DNA of 64,000 nucleotides from Inia geoffrensis. Lineage: Eukaryota; Chordata; Mammalia; Artiodactyla; Iniidae. The notes under the pieces were generated by a model. It was not told the origin of the DNA and searched no databases. It was given only the letters and a program-made list of their open reading frames with translations. A program made the position numbers and the translations under genes. Shown in pieces: positions 12,151-26,030 of the stretch. Every line of letters begins with the position of its first letter. Position 1 is the stretch's first letter. Location: contig JAZAQT010000247.1 in assembly GCA_036417435.1 (NCBI GenBank), forward strand, positions 1-64,000. Direction: 5' to 3'.

Positions 12151-13886
12151 GATCCCGTACACAGAGCAGCCCCAAACTTTGGTGTGGATGTGTCTTTTTC
12201 ATTTAAATTTTCCGAATCTATAGCACCATAAGTGGAAGTGCCCTAGGCTCTCTAGCTTGGTTTTTTCTTTGTTCCAGGAAACACCATCCACTTCTCCAGA
12301 GTGGCTGTTGGCAATTTACATCCCGCCCATCAGCATAACAAGGCTGCCGGTTCTCCACGGCCTGTCCTGCCTCTCTGGATTTTACACTTTTTTCGGACGG
12401 CCCTTTGGATCCGTGGGAAGTGAGACTTCCTTGTAGTGCGGATTTCCATTGCAGGCTTGCTTGGTTGGCCAAAAAGGGCGTATGCCTTTTTTCCTGAATA
12501 TATTCAGGAAAAAACGCATACGCCCTTTTTGGCCAAGTGCATCACTGTCGAACTGCTGCCTCTTTTCCTACGCTTTCAGAGCAATTCTTATCTACCCCCT
12601 GATATCTGTTTTCTGCAATTCTGCGTCGCGTTCAAGTCCTCTTCACAGCCTTCCTTCAATAAATTTTTGGATGATAGGGGTCATTTGGAACTCTGCAGGA
12701 TTGTGAGTTACAGTGCCAAAGATCTCCTTTTCTCAACTCGCTTTCTTGTGAGCTGACCGAAAACCTGAAGAATTGCTTCAGGCCCTAATCTCGTTCCGGC
12801 ATGGCCCGCTGAGCCTTTGGTGAATTCTTCTTCCTGTAGGGAAATCAGAGTTCAATGTGCCCGTCCAAACACATCGAGTTAGCCGCTCATTCGTTCTCCT
12901 TATTCCTGTTCATCTTCCACAGAAATTGCAAACTGTGCCAAACAAGAGGTCAAAGGCACTGACTCTCCAAGTGGGGAGAATGTTAATATCGCATCTGGAA
13001 CGGCGAACTCGAGTATCAGGGGGCGAAAATGGCGATGAGTTTTAGAAATTATGCCTGATCACTTCGTGGACCATATTCTGGGTTTTCCATGCATATTTTA
13101 GCTGAAGGATAAATCCCTTAAACGTGGAGATTTGGGACCCGTGGAATGGGAACCATGCACCATTACCTCAAAGGGTCTGCATTCCCTCACCAATACTATC
13201 AGCCCCAAGTGTCCAGCCTTATCTCTCCCCCAGCTGTGGATGTAGAGGTGGTAAATCCAAGATTCCTCATAAGCCCTGAAGGACTTATATAAGAATTTCT
13301 CTCTATTTCACAGTCCTTGTGTTTTGTTTTTCAAATTTATTTTTATAAGGGGATTTAGCTTATTGACACTGCTGTGTGTATGGTGCTGTACACAAATGAT
13401 TTTCTTACGGAGACCTATAAATGTATGGGTTTTAATTTTCTTCATAGTCAGGCATATTCCTAGGTTTTGAATACGGGGTGTTGAGTCCATTTCGTTGAGC
13501 AAGGAGTAGGTCTTGTCTAATATATATTTGGCTTATGGAATGGTATCTGTCCTAATGTGAACCTCTGGTTTTATGCAGCGTCCCCACTCTCCTTTCCCCT
13601 TAAGCAAGCATAAGTTTCTTTTGTAAATGTGAGACTCTGTTGTGTTTTGTAATGCAGTTCACACGTAGCCGTGTTTACATTCCCGGTATTAGTGATATCT
13701 TATGATGTTTCTTTTTCTGTGTGACTTATTTCACTTAGAATCATCATAACTAAATCCTGTCATTATGCTGCTACTGGTGTGTTGCCATGGATTTCATTGT
13801 TGAGTGATATTCCATTGTAGGGATGTACCACAACTTCTATATCCATTTTTCTCTTTCTGGGCTATTAAAGTTGTACCATAGTCAAG
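12151..13886. repeat. Satellite monomer 8 (first part like monomer 1)
   Basis: 1,736 bp. The palindrome at 12465-12536 is the C-variant. Up to roughly 13,190 it matches monomers 1 and 10. After that it has CTATCAGCC, CCTCATAAGCC and CAGCGTCCCC. Confidence 0.9.
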
Positions 13887-15620
13887 GATCCCGTACACAG
13901 AGCAGCCCCAAACTTTGGTGTGGCTGTGTCTTTTTCATTTAAATTTTCCGAATCTATAGCACCATAAGTGGAAGTGCCCTAGGCTCTCTAGCTTGGTTTT
14001 TTCTTTGTTCCAGGAAACACCATCCACTTCTCCAGAGTGGCTGTTGGCAATTTACATCCCGCCCATCAGCATAACAAGGCTGCCGGTTCTCCACGGCCTG
14101 TCCTGCCTCTCTGGATTTTACACTTTTTTCGGACGGCCCTTTGGATCCGTGGGAAGTGAGACTTCCTTGTAGTGCGGATTTCCATTGCAGGCTTGCTTGG
14201 TTGGCCAAAAAGGGCGTATGCGTTTTTTCCTGAATATATTCAGGAAAAAACGCATACGCCCTTTTTGGCCAAGTGCATCACTGTCGAACTGCTGCCTCTT
14301 TTCCTACGCTTTCAGAGCAATTCTTATCTACCCCCTGATATCTGTTTTCTGCAATTCTGCGTCGCGTTCAAGTCCTCTTCACAGCCTTCCTTCAATAAAT
14401 TTTTGGATGATAGGGGTCATTTGGAACTCTGCAGGATTGTGAGTTACAGTGCCAAAGATCTCCTTTTCTCAACTCGCTTTCTTGTGAGCTGACCGAAAAC
14501 CCGAAGAATCGCTTCAGGCCCTAATCTCGTTCCGGCATGGCCCGCTGAGCCTTTGGTGAATTCTTCTTCCTGTAGGGAAATCAGAGTTCAATGTGCCCGT
14601 CCAAACACATCGAGTTAGCTGCTCATTCGTTCTCCTTATTCCTGTTCATCTTCCACAGAAATTGCAAACTGTGCCAAACAAGAGGTCAAAGGCACTGACT
14701 CTCCAAGTGGGGAGAATGTTAATATCGCATCTGGAACGGCGAACTCGAGTACCAGGGGGCGAAAATGGCGATGAGTTTTAAAATTTTGCCTGATCACTTC
14801 GTGGACCATATTCCTGGTTTCCATGCATATTTTAGCTGAAGGATAAATCCCTTAAACGTGGAGATTTGGGACCCGTGCAATGGGAACCATGCACCATTAC
14901 CTCAAAGGGTCTGCATTCCCTCACCAATAGTATCAGCCCCAAGTGTCCAGCCTTATCTCTCCCCCAGCTGTGGATGTAGAGGTGGTAAATCCAAGATTCC
15001 TCACAAGCCCTGAAGGACTTATTTAAGAATTTCTCGCTATTTAACATTCCTTGTGTTTTGTTTTTCAAATTTATTTTTATAAGGGGATTTAGCTTATTGA
15101 CACTGCTGTGTGTATGGTGCTGTACACAAATGATTTTCTTATGGAGACCTATAAATGTATGGGTTTTAATTTTCTTCATAGTCAGGTATATTCCTAGGTT
15201 TTGAATACGGGGCGTTGAGTCCATATGGTTGAGCGAGGAGTAGGTCTTGTCTAATAAACATTTGGCTTATGGAATGGTATCTGTCCTAATGTCAACCTCT
15301 GGTTTTATGCAGCCTCCGCACTCTCCTTTACCCTTAAGCAAGCCTAAGTTTCTTTTGTAAATGTGAGACTCTGTTGTGTTTTGAAATGCAGCTCACGCGT
15401 AGCCGTGTTTACATTCCCGGTATTAGTGATATCTTATGATGTTTCTTTTTCTGTGTGACTTATTTCACTTAGAATCATCATAACTAAATCCTGTCATTAT
15501 GCTGCTACTGGTGTGTTGCCATGGATTTCATTGTTGAGTGATATTCCATTGTAGGGATGTACCACAACTTCTATATCCATTTTTCTCTTTCTGGGCTATT
15601 AAAGTTGTGCCATAGTCAAG
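13887..15620. repeat. Satellite monomer 9 (B-type)
   Basis: 1,734 bp. Perfect palindrome at 14201-14272. The second half is nearly identical to that of monomer 7, with ATTCCTGGTTTCC instead of ATTCTTGGTTTCC. Confidence 0.9.
14201..14272. repeat. 72-bp perfect palindrome (reference copy)
   Basis: All 36 base pairs match: arms begin TTGGCCAAAAAGGGCGTATG, continue with CG, six T and CCTGAATA, and mirror exactly. The flanks (GG left, GT right) do not extend the symmetry. Monomers 17, 21, 26, 27, 28 and 29 carry equally perfect copies. Such a stretch can form a cruciform in DNA or a long hairpin in RNA from either strand. Confidence 0.85.
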
Positions 15621-17356
15621 GATCCCGTACACAGAGCAGCCCCAAACTTTGGTGTGGATGTGTCTTTTTCATTTAAATTTTCCGAATCTATAGCACCATA
15701 AGTGGAAGTGCCCTAGGCTCTCTAGCTTGGTTTTTTCTTTGTTCCAGGAAACACCATCCACTTCTCCAGAGTGGCTGTTGGCAATTTACATCCCGCCCAT
15801 CAGCATAACAAGGCTGCCGGTTCTCCACGGCCTGTCCTGCCTCTCTGGATTTTACACTTTTTTCGGACGGCCCTTTGGATCCGTGGGAAGTGAGACTTCC
15901 TTGTAGTGCGGATTTCCATTGCAGGCTTGCTTGGTTGGCCAAAAAGGGCGTATGCCTTTTTTCCTGAATATATTCAGGAAAAAACGCATACGCCCTTTTT
16001 GGCCAAGTGCATCACTGTCGAACTGCTGCCTCTTTTCCTACGCTTTCAGAGCAATTCTTATCTACCCCCTGATATCTGTTTTCTGCAATTCTGCGTCGCG
16101 TTCAAGTCCTCTTCACAGCCTTCCTTCAATAAATTTTTGGATGATAGGGGTCATTTGGAACTCTGCAGGATTGTGAGTTACAGTGCCAAAGATCTCCTTT
16201 TCTCAACTCGCTTTCTTGTGAGCTGACCGAAAACCTGAAGAATTGCTTCAGGCCCTAATCTCGTTCCGGCATGGCCCGCTGAGCCTTTGGTGAATTCTTC
16301 TTCCTGTAGGGAAATCAGAGTTCAATGTGCCCGTCCAAACACATCGAGTTAGCCGCTCATTCGTTCTCCTTATTCCTGTTCATCTTCCACAGAAATTGCA
16401 AACTGTGCCAAACAAGAGGTCAAAGGCACTGACTCTCCAAGTGGGGAGAATGTTAATATCGCATCTGGAACGGCGAACTCGAGTATCAGGGGGCGAAAAT
16501 GGCGATGAGTTTTAGAAATTATGCCTGATCACTTCGTGGACCATATTCTGGGTTTTCCATGCATATTTTAGCTGAAGGATAAATCCCTTAAACGTGGAGA
16601 TTTGGGACCCGTGGAATGGGAACCATGCACCATTACCTCAAAGGGTCTGCATTCCCTCACCAATACTATAAGCCCCAAGTGTCCAGCCTTATCTCTCCCC
16701 CAGCTGTGGATGTAGAGGTGGTAAATCCAAGATTGCTCACAAGCCCTGAAGGACTTATATAAGAATTTCTCTCTATTTCACAGTCCTTGTGTTTTGTTTT
16801 TCAAATTTATTTTTATAAGGGGATTTAGCTTATTGACACTGCTGTGTGTATGGTGCTGTACACAAATGATTTTCTTATGGAGACCTATAAATGTATGGGT
16901 TTTAATTTTCTTCATAGTCAGGCATATTCCTAGGTTTTGAATACGGGGTGTTGAGTCCATTTCGTTGAGCAAGGAGTAGGTCTTGTCTAATATATATTTG
17001 GCTTATGTAATGGTATCTGTCCTAATGTGAACCTCTGGTTTTATGCAGCCTCCCCACTCTCCTTTCCCCTTAAGCAAGCATAAGTTTCTTTTGTAAATGT
17101 GAGACTCTGTTGTGTTTTGTAATGCAGTTCACACGTAGCCGTGTTTACATTCCCGGTATTAGTGATATCTTATGATGTTTCTTTTTCTGTGTGACTTATT
17201 TCACTTAGAATCAACATAACTAAATCCTGTCATTATGCTGCTACTGGTGTGTTGCCATGGATTTCATTGTTGAGTGATATTCCATTGTAGGGATGTACCA
17301 CAACTTCTATATCCATTTTTCTCTTTCTGGGCTATTAAAGTTGTGCCATAGTCAAG
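15621..17356. repeat. Satellite monomer 10 (near-copy of monomer 1)
   Basis: 1,736 bp. The palindrome at 15935-16006 is the C-variant. Every private mark of monomer 1 that I checked is present, at a displacement of 15,620 bp. Confidence 0.9.
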
Positions 17357-19092
17357 GATCCCGTACACAGAGCAGCCCCAAACTTTGGTGTGGCTGTGTC
17401 TTTTTCATTTAAATTTTCCGAATCTATAGCACCATAATTGGAAGTGCCCTAGGCTCTCTAGCTTGGTTTTTTCTTTGTTCCAGGAAACACCATCCACTTC
17501 TCCAGAGTGGCTGTTGGCAACTTACATCCCGCCCATCAGCATAACAAGGCTGCCGGTTCTCCACGGCCTGTCCTGCCTCTCTGGATTTTACACTTTTTTC
17601 GTACGGCCCTTTGGATCCGTGGGAAGTGAGACTTCCTTGTAGTGCGGATTTCCATTGCAGGCTTGCTTGGTTGGCCAAAAAGGGCGTATGCGTTTTTTCC
17701 TGAATATATTCAGGAAACAACGCATACGCCCTTTTTGGCCAAGTTCATCACTGTCGAACTGCTGCCTCTTTTCCTACGCTTTCAGAGCAATTCTTATCTA
17801 CCCCCTGATATCTGTTTTCTGCAATTCTGCGTCGCGTTCAAGTCCTCTTCACAGCCTTCCTTCAATAAATTTTTGGATGATAGGGGTCATTTGGAACTCT
17901 GCAGGATTGTGAGTTACAGTGCCAAAGATCTCCTTTTCTCAACTCGCTTTCTTGTGAGCTGACCGAAAACCCGAAGAATTGCTTCAGGCCCTAATCTCGT
18001 TCCGGCATGGCCCGCTGAGCCTTTGGTGAATTCTTCTTCCTGTAGGGAAATCAGAGTTCAATGTGCCCGTCCAAACACATCGAGTTAGCCGCTCATTCGT
18101 TCTCCTTATTCCTGTTCATCTTCCACAGAAATTGCAAACTGTGCCAAACAAGAGGTCAAAGGCACTGACTCTCCAAGTGGGGAGAATGTTAATATCGCAT
18201 CTGGAACGGCGAACTCGAGTATCAGGGGGCGAAAATGGCGATGAGTTTTAGAAATTATGCCTGATCACTTCGTGGACCATATTCTGGGTTTTCCATGCAT
18301 ATTTTAGCTGAAGGATAAATCCCTTAAACGTGGAGATTTGGGACCCGTGGAATGGGAACCATGCACCATTACCTCAAAGGGTCTGCATTCCCTCACCAAT
18401 ACTATAAGCCCCAAGTTTCCAGCCTTATCTCTTCCCCAGCTGTGGATGTAGAGGTGGTAAATCCAAGATTCCTCACAAGCCCTGAAGGACTTATATAAGA
18501 ATTTCTCTCTATTTCACAGTCCTTGTGTTTTGTTTTTCAAATTTATTTTTATAAGGGGATTTAGCTTATTGACACTGCTGTGTGTATGGTGCTGTACACA
18601 AATGATTTTCTTATGGAGACCTATAAATGTATGGGTTTTAATTTTCTTCATAGTCAGGCATATTCCTAGGTTTTGAATACGGGGTGTTGAGTCCATTTCG
18701 TTGAGCAAGGAGTAGGTCTTGTCTAATATATATTTGGCTTATGGAATGGTATCTGTCCTAATGTCAACCTCTGGTTTTATGCAGCCTCCCCACTCTCCTT
18801 TCCCCTTAAGCAAGCATAAGTTTCTTTTGTAAATGTGAGACTCTGTTGTGTTTTGTAATGCAGTTCACACGTAGCCGTGTTTACATTCCCGGTATTAGTG
18901 ATATCTTATGATGTTTCTTTTTCTGTGTGACTTATTTCACTTAGAATCATCATAACTAAATCCTGTCATTATGCTGCTACTGGTGTGTTGCCATGGATTT
19001 CATTGTTGAGTGATATTCCATTGTAGGGATGTACCACAACTTCTATATCCATTTTTCTCTTTCTGGGCTATTAAAGTTGTGCCATAGTCAAG
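17357..19092. repeat. Satellite monomer 11 (near-copy of monomer 2)
   Basis: 1,736 bp. The palindrome is at 17671-17742 (T:C), followed by AAGTTCATC. It differs from monomer 2 at CTCTTCCCCAGC near 18,429. Confidence 0.9.
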
Positions 19093-20828
19093 GATCCCGT
19101 ACACAGAGCAGCCCCAAACTTTGGTGTGGCTGTGTCTTTTTCATTTAAATTTTCCGAATCTATAGCACCATAATTGGAAGTGCCCTAGGCTCTCTAGCTT
19201 GGTTTTTTCTTTGTTCCAGGAAACACCATCCACTTCTCCAGAGTGGCTGTTGGCAACTTACATCCCGCCCATCAGCATAACAAGGCTGCCGGTTCTCCAC
19301 GGCCTGTCCTGCCTCTCTGGATTTTACACTTTTTTCGTACGGCCCTTTGGATCCGTGGGAAGTGAGACTTCCTTGTAGTGCGGATTTCCATTGCAGGCTT
19401 GCTTGGTTGGCCAAAAAGGGCGTATGCGTTTTTTCCTGAATATATTCAGGAAACAACGCATACGCCCTTTTTGGCCAAGTGCATCACTGTCGAACTGCTG
19501 CCTCTTTTCCTACGCTTTCAGAGCAATTCTTATCTACCCCCTGATATCTGTTTTCTGCAATTCTGCGTCGCGTTCAAGTCCTCTTCACAGCCTTCCTTCA
19601 ATAAATTTTTGGATGATAGGGGTCATTTGGAACTCTGCAGGATTGTGAGTTACAGTGCCAAAGATCTCCTTTTCTCAACTCGCTTTCTTGTGAGCTGACC
19701 GAAAACCCGAAGAATTGCTTCAGGCCCTAATCTCGTTCCGGCATGGCCCGCTGAGCCTTTGGTGAATTCTTCTTCCTGTAGGGAAATCAGAGTTCAATGT
19801 GCCCGTCCAAACACATCAAGTTAGCCGCTCATTGGTTCTCCTTATTCCTGTTCGTCTTCCACAGAAATTGCAAACTGTGCCAAACAAGAGGTCAAAGGCA
19901 CTGACTCTCCAAGTGGGGAGAATGTTAATATCGCACCTGGAACGGCGAACTCGAGTATCAGGGGGCGAAAATGGCGATGAGTTTTAGAAATTATGCCTGA
20001 TCACTTCGTGGACCATATTCTGGGTTTTCCATGCATATTTTAGCTGAAGGATAAATCCCTTAAACGTGGAGATTTGGGACCCTTGGAATGGGAACCATGC
20101 ACCATTACCTCAAAGGGTCTGCATTCCCTCACCAATACTATCAGCCCCAAGTGTCCAGCCTTATCTCTCCCCCAGCTGTGGATGTAGAGGTGGTAAATCC
20201 AAGATTCCTCATAAGCCCTGAAGGACTTATATAAGAATTTCTCTCTATTTCACAGTCCTTGTGTTTTGTTTTTCAAATTTATTTTTATAAGGGGATTTAG
20301 CTTATTGACACTGCTGTGTGTATGGTGCTGTACACAAATGATTTTCTTACGGAGACCTATAAAAGTATGGGTTTTAATTTTCTTCATAGTCAGGCATATT
20401 CCTAGGTTTTGAATACGGGGTGTTGAGTCCATTTCGTTGAGCAAGGAGTAGGTCTTGTCTAATATATATTTGGCTTATGGAATGGTATCTGTCCTAATGT
20501 GAACCTCTGGTTTTATGCAGCCTCCCCACTCTCCTTTCCCCTTAAGCAAGCATAAGTTTCTTTTGTAAATGTGAGACTCTGTTGTGTTTTGTAATGCAGT
20601 TCACACGTAGCCGTGTTTACATTCCCGGTATTAGTGATATCTTATGATGTTTCTTTTTCTGTGTGACTTATTTCACTTAGAATCATCATAACTAAATCCT
20701 GTCATTATGCTGCTACTGGTGTGTTGCCATGGATTTCATTGTTGAGTGATATTCCATTGTAGGGATGTACCACAACTTCTATATCCATTTTTCTCTTTCT
20801 GGGCTATTAAAGTTGTACCATAGTCAAG
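19093..20828. repeat. Satellite monomer 12 (mosaic of monomer 3 and monomer 8 types)
   Basis: 1,736 bp. The palindrome is at 19407-19478 (T:C). The left part carries TTCGTACGG like monomer 3. The right part has CTATCAGCC, CCTCATAAGCC, TTACGGAGACC and TTGTACCATAG like monomer 8. Own changes are CACATCAAGTTAG, GTTCGTCTTCC, CGCACCTGG and GACCCTTGG. Confidence 0.9.
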
Positions 20829-22562
20829 GATCCCATACACAGAGCAGCCCCAAACTTTGGTGTGGCTGTGTCTTTTTCATTTAAATTTTCCGAATCTATA
20901 GCACCATAAGTGGAAGTTCCCTAGGCTCTCTAGCTTGGTTTTTTCTTTGTTCCAGGAAACACCATCCACTTCTCCAGAGTGGCTGTTGGCAATTTACATC
21001 CCGCCCATCAGCATAACAAGGCTGCCGGTTCTCCACGGCCTGTCCTGCCTCTCTGGATTTTACACTTTTTTCGGACGGCCCTTTGGATCCGTGGGAAGTG
21101 AGACTTCCTTGTAGTGCGGATTTCCATTGCAGGCTTGCTTGGTTGGCCAAAAAGGGCGTATGCGTTTTTTCCTGAATATATTCAGGAAAAAACGCATACG
21201 CTCTTTTTGGCCAAGTGCATCACTGTCGAACTGCTGCCTCTTTTCCTACGCTTTCAGAGCAATTCTTATCTACCCCCTGATATCTGTTTTCTGCAATTCT
21301 GCGTCGCGTTCAAGTCCTCTTCACAGCCTTCCTTCAATAAATTTTTGGATGATAGGGGTCATTTGGAACTCTGAAGGATTGTGAGTTACAGTGCCAAAGA
21401 TCTCCTTTTCTCAACTCGCTTTCTTGTGAGCTGACCGAAAACCCGAAGAATCGCTTCAGGCCCTAATCTCGTTCCGGCATGGCCCGCTGAGCCTTTGGTG
21501 AATTCTTCTTCCTGTAGGGAAATCAGAGTTCAATGTGCCCGTCCAAACACATCGAGTTAGCTGCTCATTCGTTCTCCTTATTCCTGTTCATCTTCCACAG
21601 AAATTGCAAACTGTGCCAAACAAGAGGTCAAAGGCACTGACTCTCCAAGTGGGGAGAATGTTAATATCGCATCTGGAACGGCGAACTCGAGTACCAGGGG
21701 GCGAAAATGGCGATGAGTTTTAAAATTTTGCCTGATCACTTCGTGGACCATATTCTTGGTTTCCATGCATATTTTAGCTGAAGGATAAATCCCTTAAACG
21801 TGGAGATTTGGGACCCGTGCAATGGGAAACATGCACCATTACCTCAAAGGGTCTGCATTCCCTCACCAATAGTATCAGCCCCAAGTGTCCAGCCTTATCT
21901 CTCCCCCAGCTGTGGATGTAGAGGTGGTAAATCCAAGATTCCTCACAAGCCCTGCAGGACTTATTTAAGAATTTCTCGCTATTTAACATTCCTTGTGTTT
22001 TGTTTTTCAAATTTATTTTTATAAGGGGATTTAGCTTATTGACACTGCTGTGTGTATGGTGCTGTACACAAATGATTTTCTTATGGAGACCTATAAATGT
22101 ATGGGTTTTAATTTTCTTCATAGTCAGGTATATTCCTAGGTTTTGAATACGGGGCATTGAGTCCATATGGTTGAGCGAGGAGTAGGTCTTGTCTAATAAA
22201 TATTTGGCTTATGGAATGGTATCTGTCCTAATGTCAACCTCTGGTTTTATGCAGCCTCCGCACTCTCCTTTACCCTTAAGCAAGCCTAAGTTTCTTTTGT
22301 AAATGTGAGACTCTGTTGTGTTTTGAAATGCAGCTCACCCGTAGCCGTGTGTACATTCCCGGTATTAGTGATATCTTATGATGTTTCTTTTTCTGTGTGA
22401 CTTATTTCACTTAGAATCATCATAACTAAATCCTGTCATTATGCTGCTACTGGTGTGTTGCCATGGATTTCATTGTTGAGTGATATTCCATTGTAGGGAT
22501 GTACCACAACTTCTATATCCATTTTTCTCTTTCTGGGCTATTAAAGTTGTACCATAGTCAAG
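20829..22562. repeat. Satellite monomer 13 (B-type)
   Basis: 1,734 bp. It opens with GATCCCATAC. The palindrome at 21143-21214 has one change (CGCTCTTTTT). CTCTGAAGGATTG introduces a stop into the frame that is open in its neighbours. Confidence 0.9.
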
Positions 22563-24296
22563 GATCCCGTACACAGAGCAGCCCCAAACTTTGGTGTGGC
22601 TGTGTCTTTTTCATTTAAATTTTCCGAATCTATAGCACCATAAGTGGAAGTGCCCTAGGCTCTCTAGCTTGGTTTTTTCTTTGTTCCAGGAAACACCATC
22701 CACTTCTCCAGAGTGGCTGTTGGCAATTTACATCCCGCCCATCAGCATAACAAGGCTGCCGGTTCTCCACGGCCTGTCCTGCCTCTCTGGATTTTACACT
22801 TTTTTCGGACGGCCCTTTGGATCCGTGGGAAGTGAGACTTCCTTGTAGTGCGGATTTCCATTGCAGGCTTGCTTGGTTTGCCAAAAAGGGCGTATGCGTT
22901 TTTTCCTGAATATATTCAGGAAAAAACGCATACGCCCTTTTTGGCCAAGTGCATCACTGTCGAACTGCTGCCTCTTTTCCTACGCTTTCAGAGCAATTCT
23001 TATCTACACCCTGATATCTGTTTTCTGCAATTCTGCGTCGGGTTCAAGTCCTCTTCACAGCCTTCCTTCAATAAATTTTTGGATGATAGAGGTCATTTGG
23101 AACTCTGCAGGATTGTGAGTTACAGTGCCAAAGATCTCCTTTTCTCAACTCGCTTTCTTGTGAGCTGACCGCAAACCCGAAGAATTGCTTCAGGCCCTAA
23201 TCTCGTTCCGGCATGGCCCGCTGAGCCTTTGGTGAATTCTTCTTCCTGTAGGGAAATCAGAGTTTAATGTGCCCGTCCAAACACATCGAGTTAGCCACTC
23301 ATTGGTTCTCCTTATTCCTGTTCATCTTCCACAGAAATTGCAAACTGTGCCAAACAAGAGGTCAAAGGCACTGACTCTCCAAGTGGGGAGAATGTTAATA
23401 TCGCATCTGGAAGGGCGAACTCGAGTACCAGGGGGCGAAAATGGCGATGAGTTTTAAAATTTTGCCTGGTCACTTCGTGGACCATATTCTGGGTTTTCCA
23501 TGCATATTTTAGCTGAAGGATAAATCCCTTAAACGTGGAGACTTGGGACCCGTGCAATGGGAACCATGCACCATTACCTCAAAGGGTCTGCATTCCCTCA
23601 CCAATAGTATCAGCCCCAGTGTCCAGCATTATCTCTCCCACAGCTGTGGATGTAGAGGTGGTAAATCCAAGATTCCTCACAAACCCTGAAGGACTTATTT
23701 AAGAATTTCTCTCTATTTCACATTCCTTGTGTTTTGTTTTTCAAATTTATTTTTATAAGGGGATTTAGCTTATTGACACTGCTGTGTGTATGGTGCTGTA
23801 CACAAATGATTTTCTTATGGAGACCTATAAGTGTATGGGTTTTAATTTTCATCATAGTCAGGTATATTCCTAGGTTTTGAATACGGGGCGTTGAGTCCAT
23901 ATGGTTGAGCGAGGAGTAGGTCTTGTCTAATAAACATTTGGCTTATGGAATGGTATCTGTCCTAATGTCAACCTCTGGTTTTATGCAGCCTCCCCACTCT
24001 CCTTTACCCTTAAGCAAGCCTAAGTTTCTTTTGTAAATGTGAGACTCTGTTTTGTTTTGAAATGCAGCTCACGCGTAGCCGTGTTTACATTCCCGGTATT
24101 AGTGATATCTTATGATGTTTCTTTTTCTGTGTGACTTATTTCACTTAGAATCATCATAACTAAATCCTCTCATTATGCTGCTACTGGTCTGTTGCCATTG
24201 ATTTCATTGATGAGTGATATTCCATTGTAGGGATGTACCACAACTTCTATATCCATTTTTCTCTTTCTCGGCTATTAAAGTTGTACCATAGTCAAG
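22563..24296. repeat. Satellite monomer 14 (B-type)
   Basis: 1,734 bp. The palindrome at 22877-22948 begins TTTGCC. CGGGTTCAAG and GATAGAGGTC are shared with monomer 17 (monomer 19 has CGGGTTGAAG). TTTCTCGGCTATT is its own. Confidence 0.9.
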
Positions 24297-26030
24297 GATC
24301 CCGTACACAGAGCAGCCCCAAACTTTGGTGTGGCTGTGTCTTTTTCATTTAAATTTTCCGAATCTATAGCACCATAAGTGGAAGTGCCCTAGGCTCTCTA
24401 GCTTGTTTTTTTCTTTGTTCCAGGAAACATCATCCACTTCTCCAGAGTGGCTGTTGGCAATTTACATCCCGCCCATCAGCATAACAAGGCTGCCGGTTCT
24501 CCATGGCCTGTCCTGCCTCTCTGGAATTTACACTTTTTTCGGACGGCCCTTTGGATCGGTGGGAAGTGAGACTTCTTGTAGTGCGGATTTCCATTGCAGG
24601 CTTGCTTGGTTGGCCAAAAAGGGCGTATGCGTTTTTTCCTAAATATATTCAGGAGAAAAGGCATACGCCCTTTTTGGCCAAGTGCATCACTGTCGAACTG
24701 CTGCCTCTTTTCCTACGCTTTCAGAGCAATTCTTATCTAACCCCTGATATCTGTTTTCTGCAATTCTGCGTCGCGTTCAAGTCCTCTTCACAGCCTTCCT
24801 TCAATAAATTTTTGGATGATAGGGGTCATTTGGAACTCTGCAGGATTGTGAGTTACAGTGCCAAAAATCTCCTTTTCTCAACTCGCTTTCTTGTGAGCTG
24901 ACCGCAAACCCGAAGAATTGCTTCAGTCCCTAATCTCGTTCCGGCATGGCATGCTGAGCCTTTGGTGAATTCTTCTTCCTGTAGGGAAATCAGAGTTCAA
25001 TGTGCCCGTCCAAACACATCGAGTTAGCCGCTCATTGGTTCTCCTTATTCCTGTTCATCTTCCACAGAAATTGCAAACTGTGCCAAACAAGAGGTCAAAG
25101 GCACTGACTCTCCAAGTGGGGAGAATGTTAATATCGCATCTGGAACGGCGAACTCGAGTACCAGGGGGCCAAAATGGCGATGAGTTTTAAAATTTTGCCT
25201 GGTCACTTCGTGGACCATATTCTGGGTTTTCCATGCATATTTTAGCTGAAGGATAAATCCCTTAAACGTGGAGATTTGGGACCTGTGCAATGGGAACCAT
25301 GCATAATTACCTCAAAGAGTCTGCATTCCCTCACCAATAGTATCAGGCCCAAGTGTCCAGCCTTATCTCTCCCACAGCTGTGGATGTAGAGGTGGTAAAC
25401 CCAAGATTCCTTACAAGCCCTGAAGGACTTATTTAAGAATTTCTCTCTATTTGACATTCCTTGTGTTTTCTTTTTCAAATTTATTTTTATAAGGGGATTT
25501 AGCTTATTGACACTGCTGTGTGTATGGTGCTGTACACAAATGATTTTCTTATGGAGACCTATAAATGTATGAGTTTTAATTTTCTTCATAGTCAGGCATA
25601 TTCCTAGGTTTTCAATACGGGTTGTTGAGTCCATTTGGTTGAGCAAGGAGTAGGTCTTGTCTAATATATATTTGGCTTATGGAATGGTATCTGTCCTAAT
25701 GTCAACCTCTGGTTTTATGCAGCCTCCCCACTCTCCTTTACCCTTAAGCAAGCCTAAGTTTCTTTTGTAAATGTGAGACTCTGTTTTGTTTTGAAATGCA
25801 GCTCACGCGTAGCCGTGTTTACATTCCCGGTATTAGTGATATCTTATGATGTTTCTTTTTCTGTGTGACTCATTTCACTTAGAATCATCATAACTAAATC
25901 CTCTCATTATGCTGCTACTGGTCTGTTTCCATTGATTTCATTGTTGAGTGATATTCCATTGTAGGGATGTACCACAACTTCTATATCCATTTTTCTCTTT
26001 CTGGGCTATTAAAGTTGTACCATAGTCAAG
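24297..26030. repeat. Satellite monomer 15 (B-type)
   Basis: 1,734 bp. A one-base loss in ACTTCTTGTAG shifts the palindrome to 24610-24681, which also has CTAAATATATT and GGAGAAAAGGC changes. GGGGGCCAAAATGG is a further mark. Confidence 0.9.
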
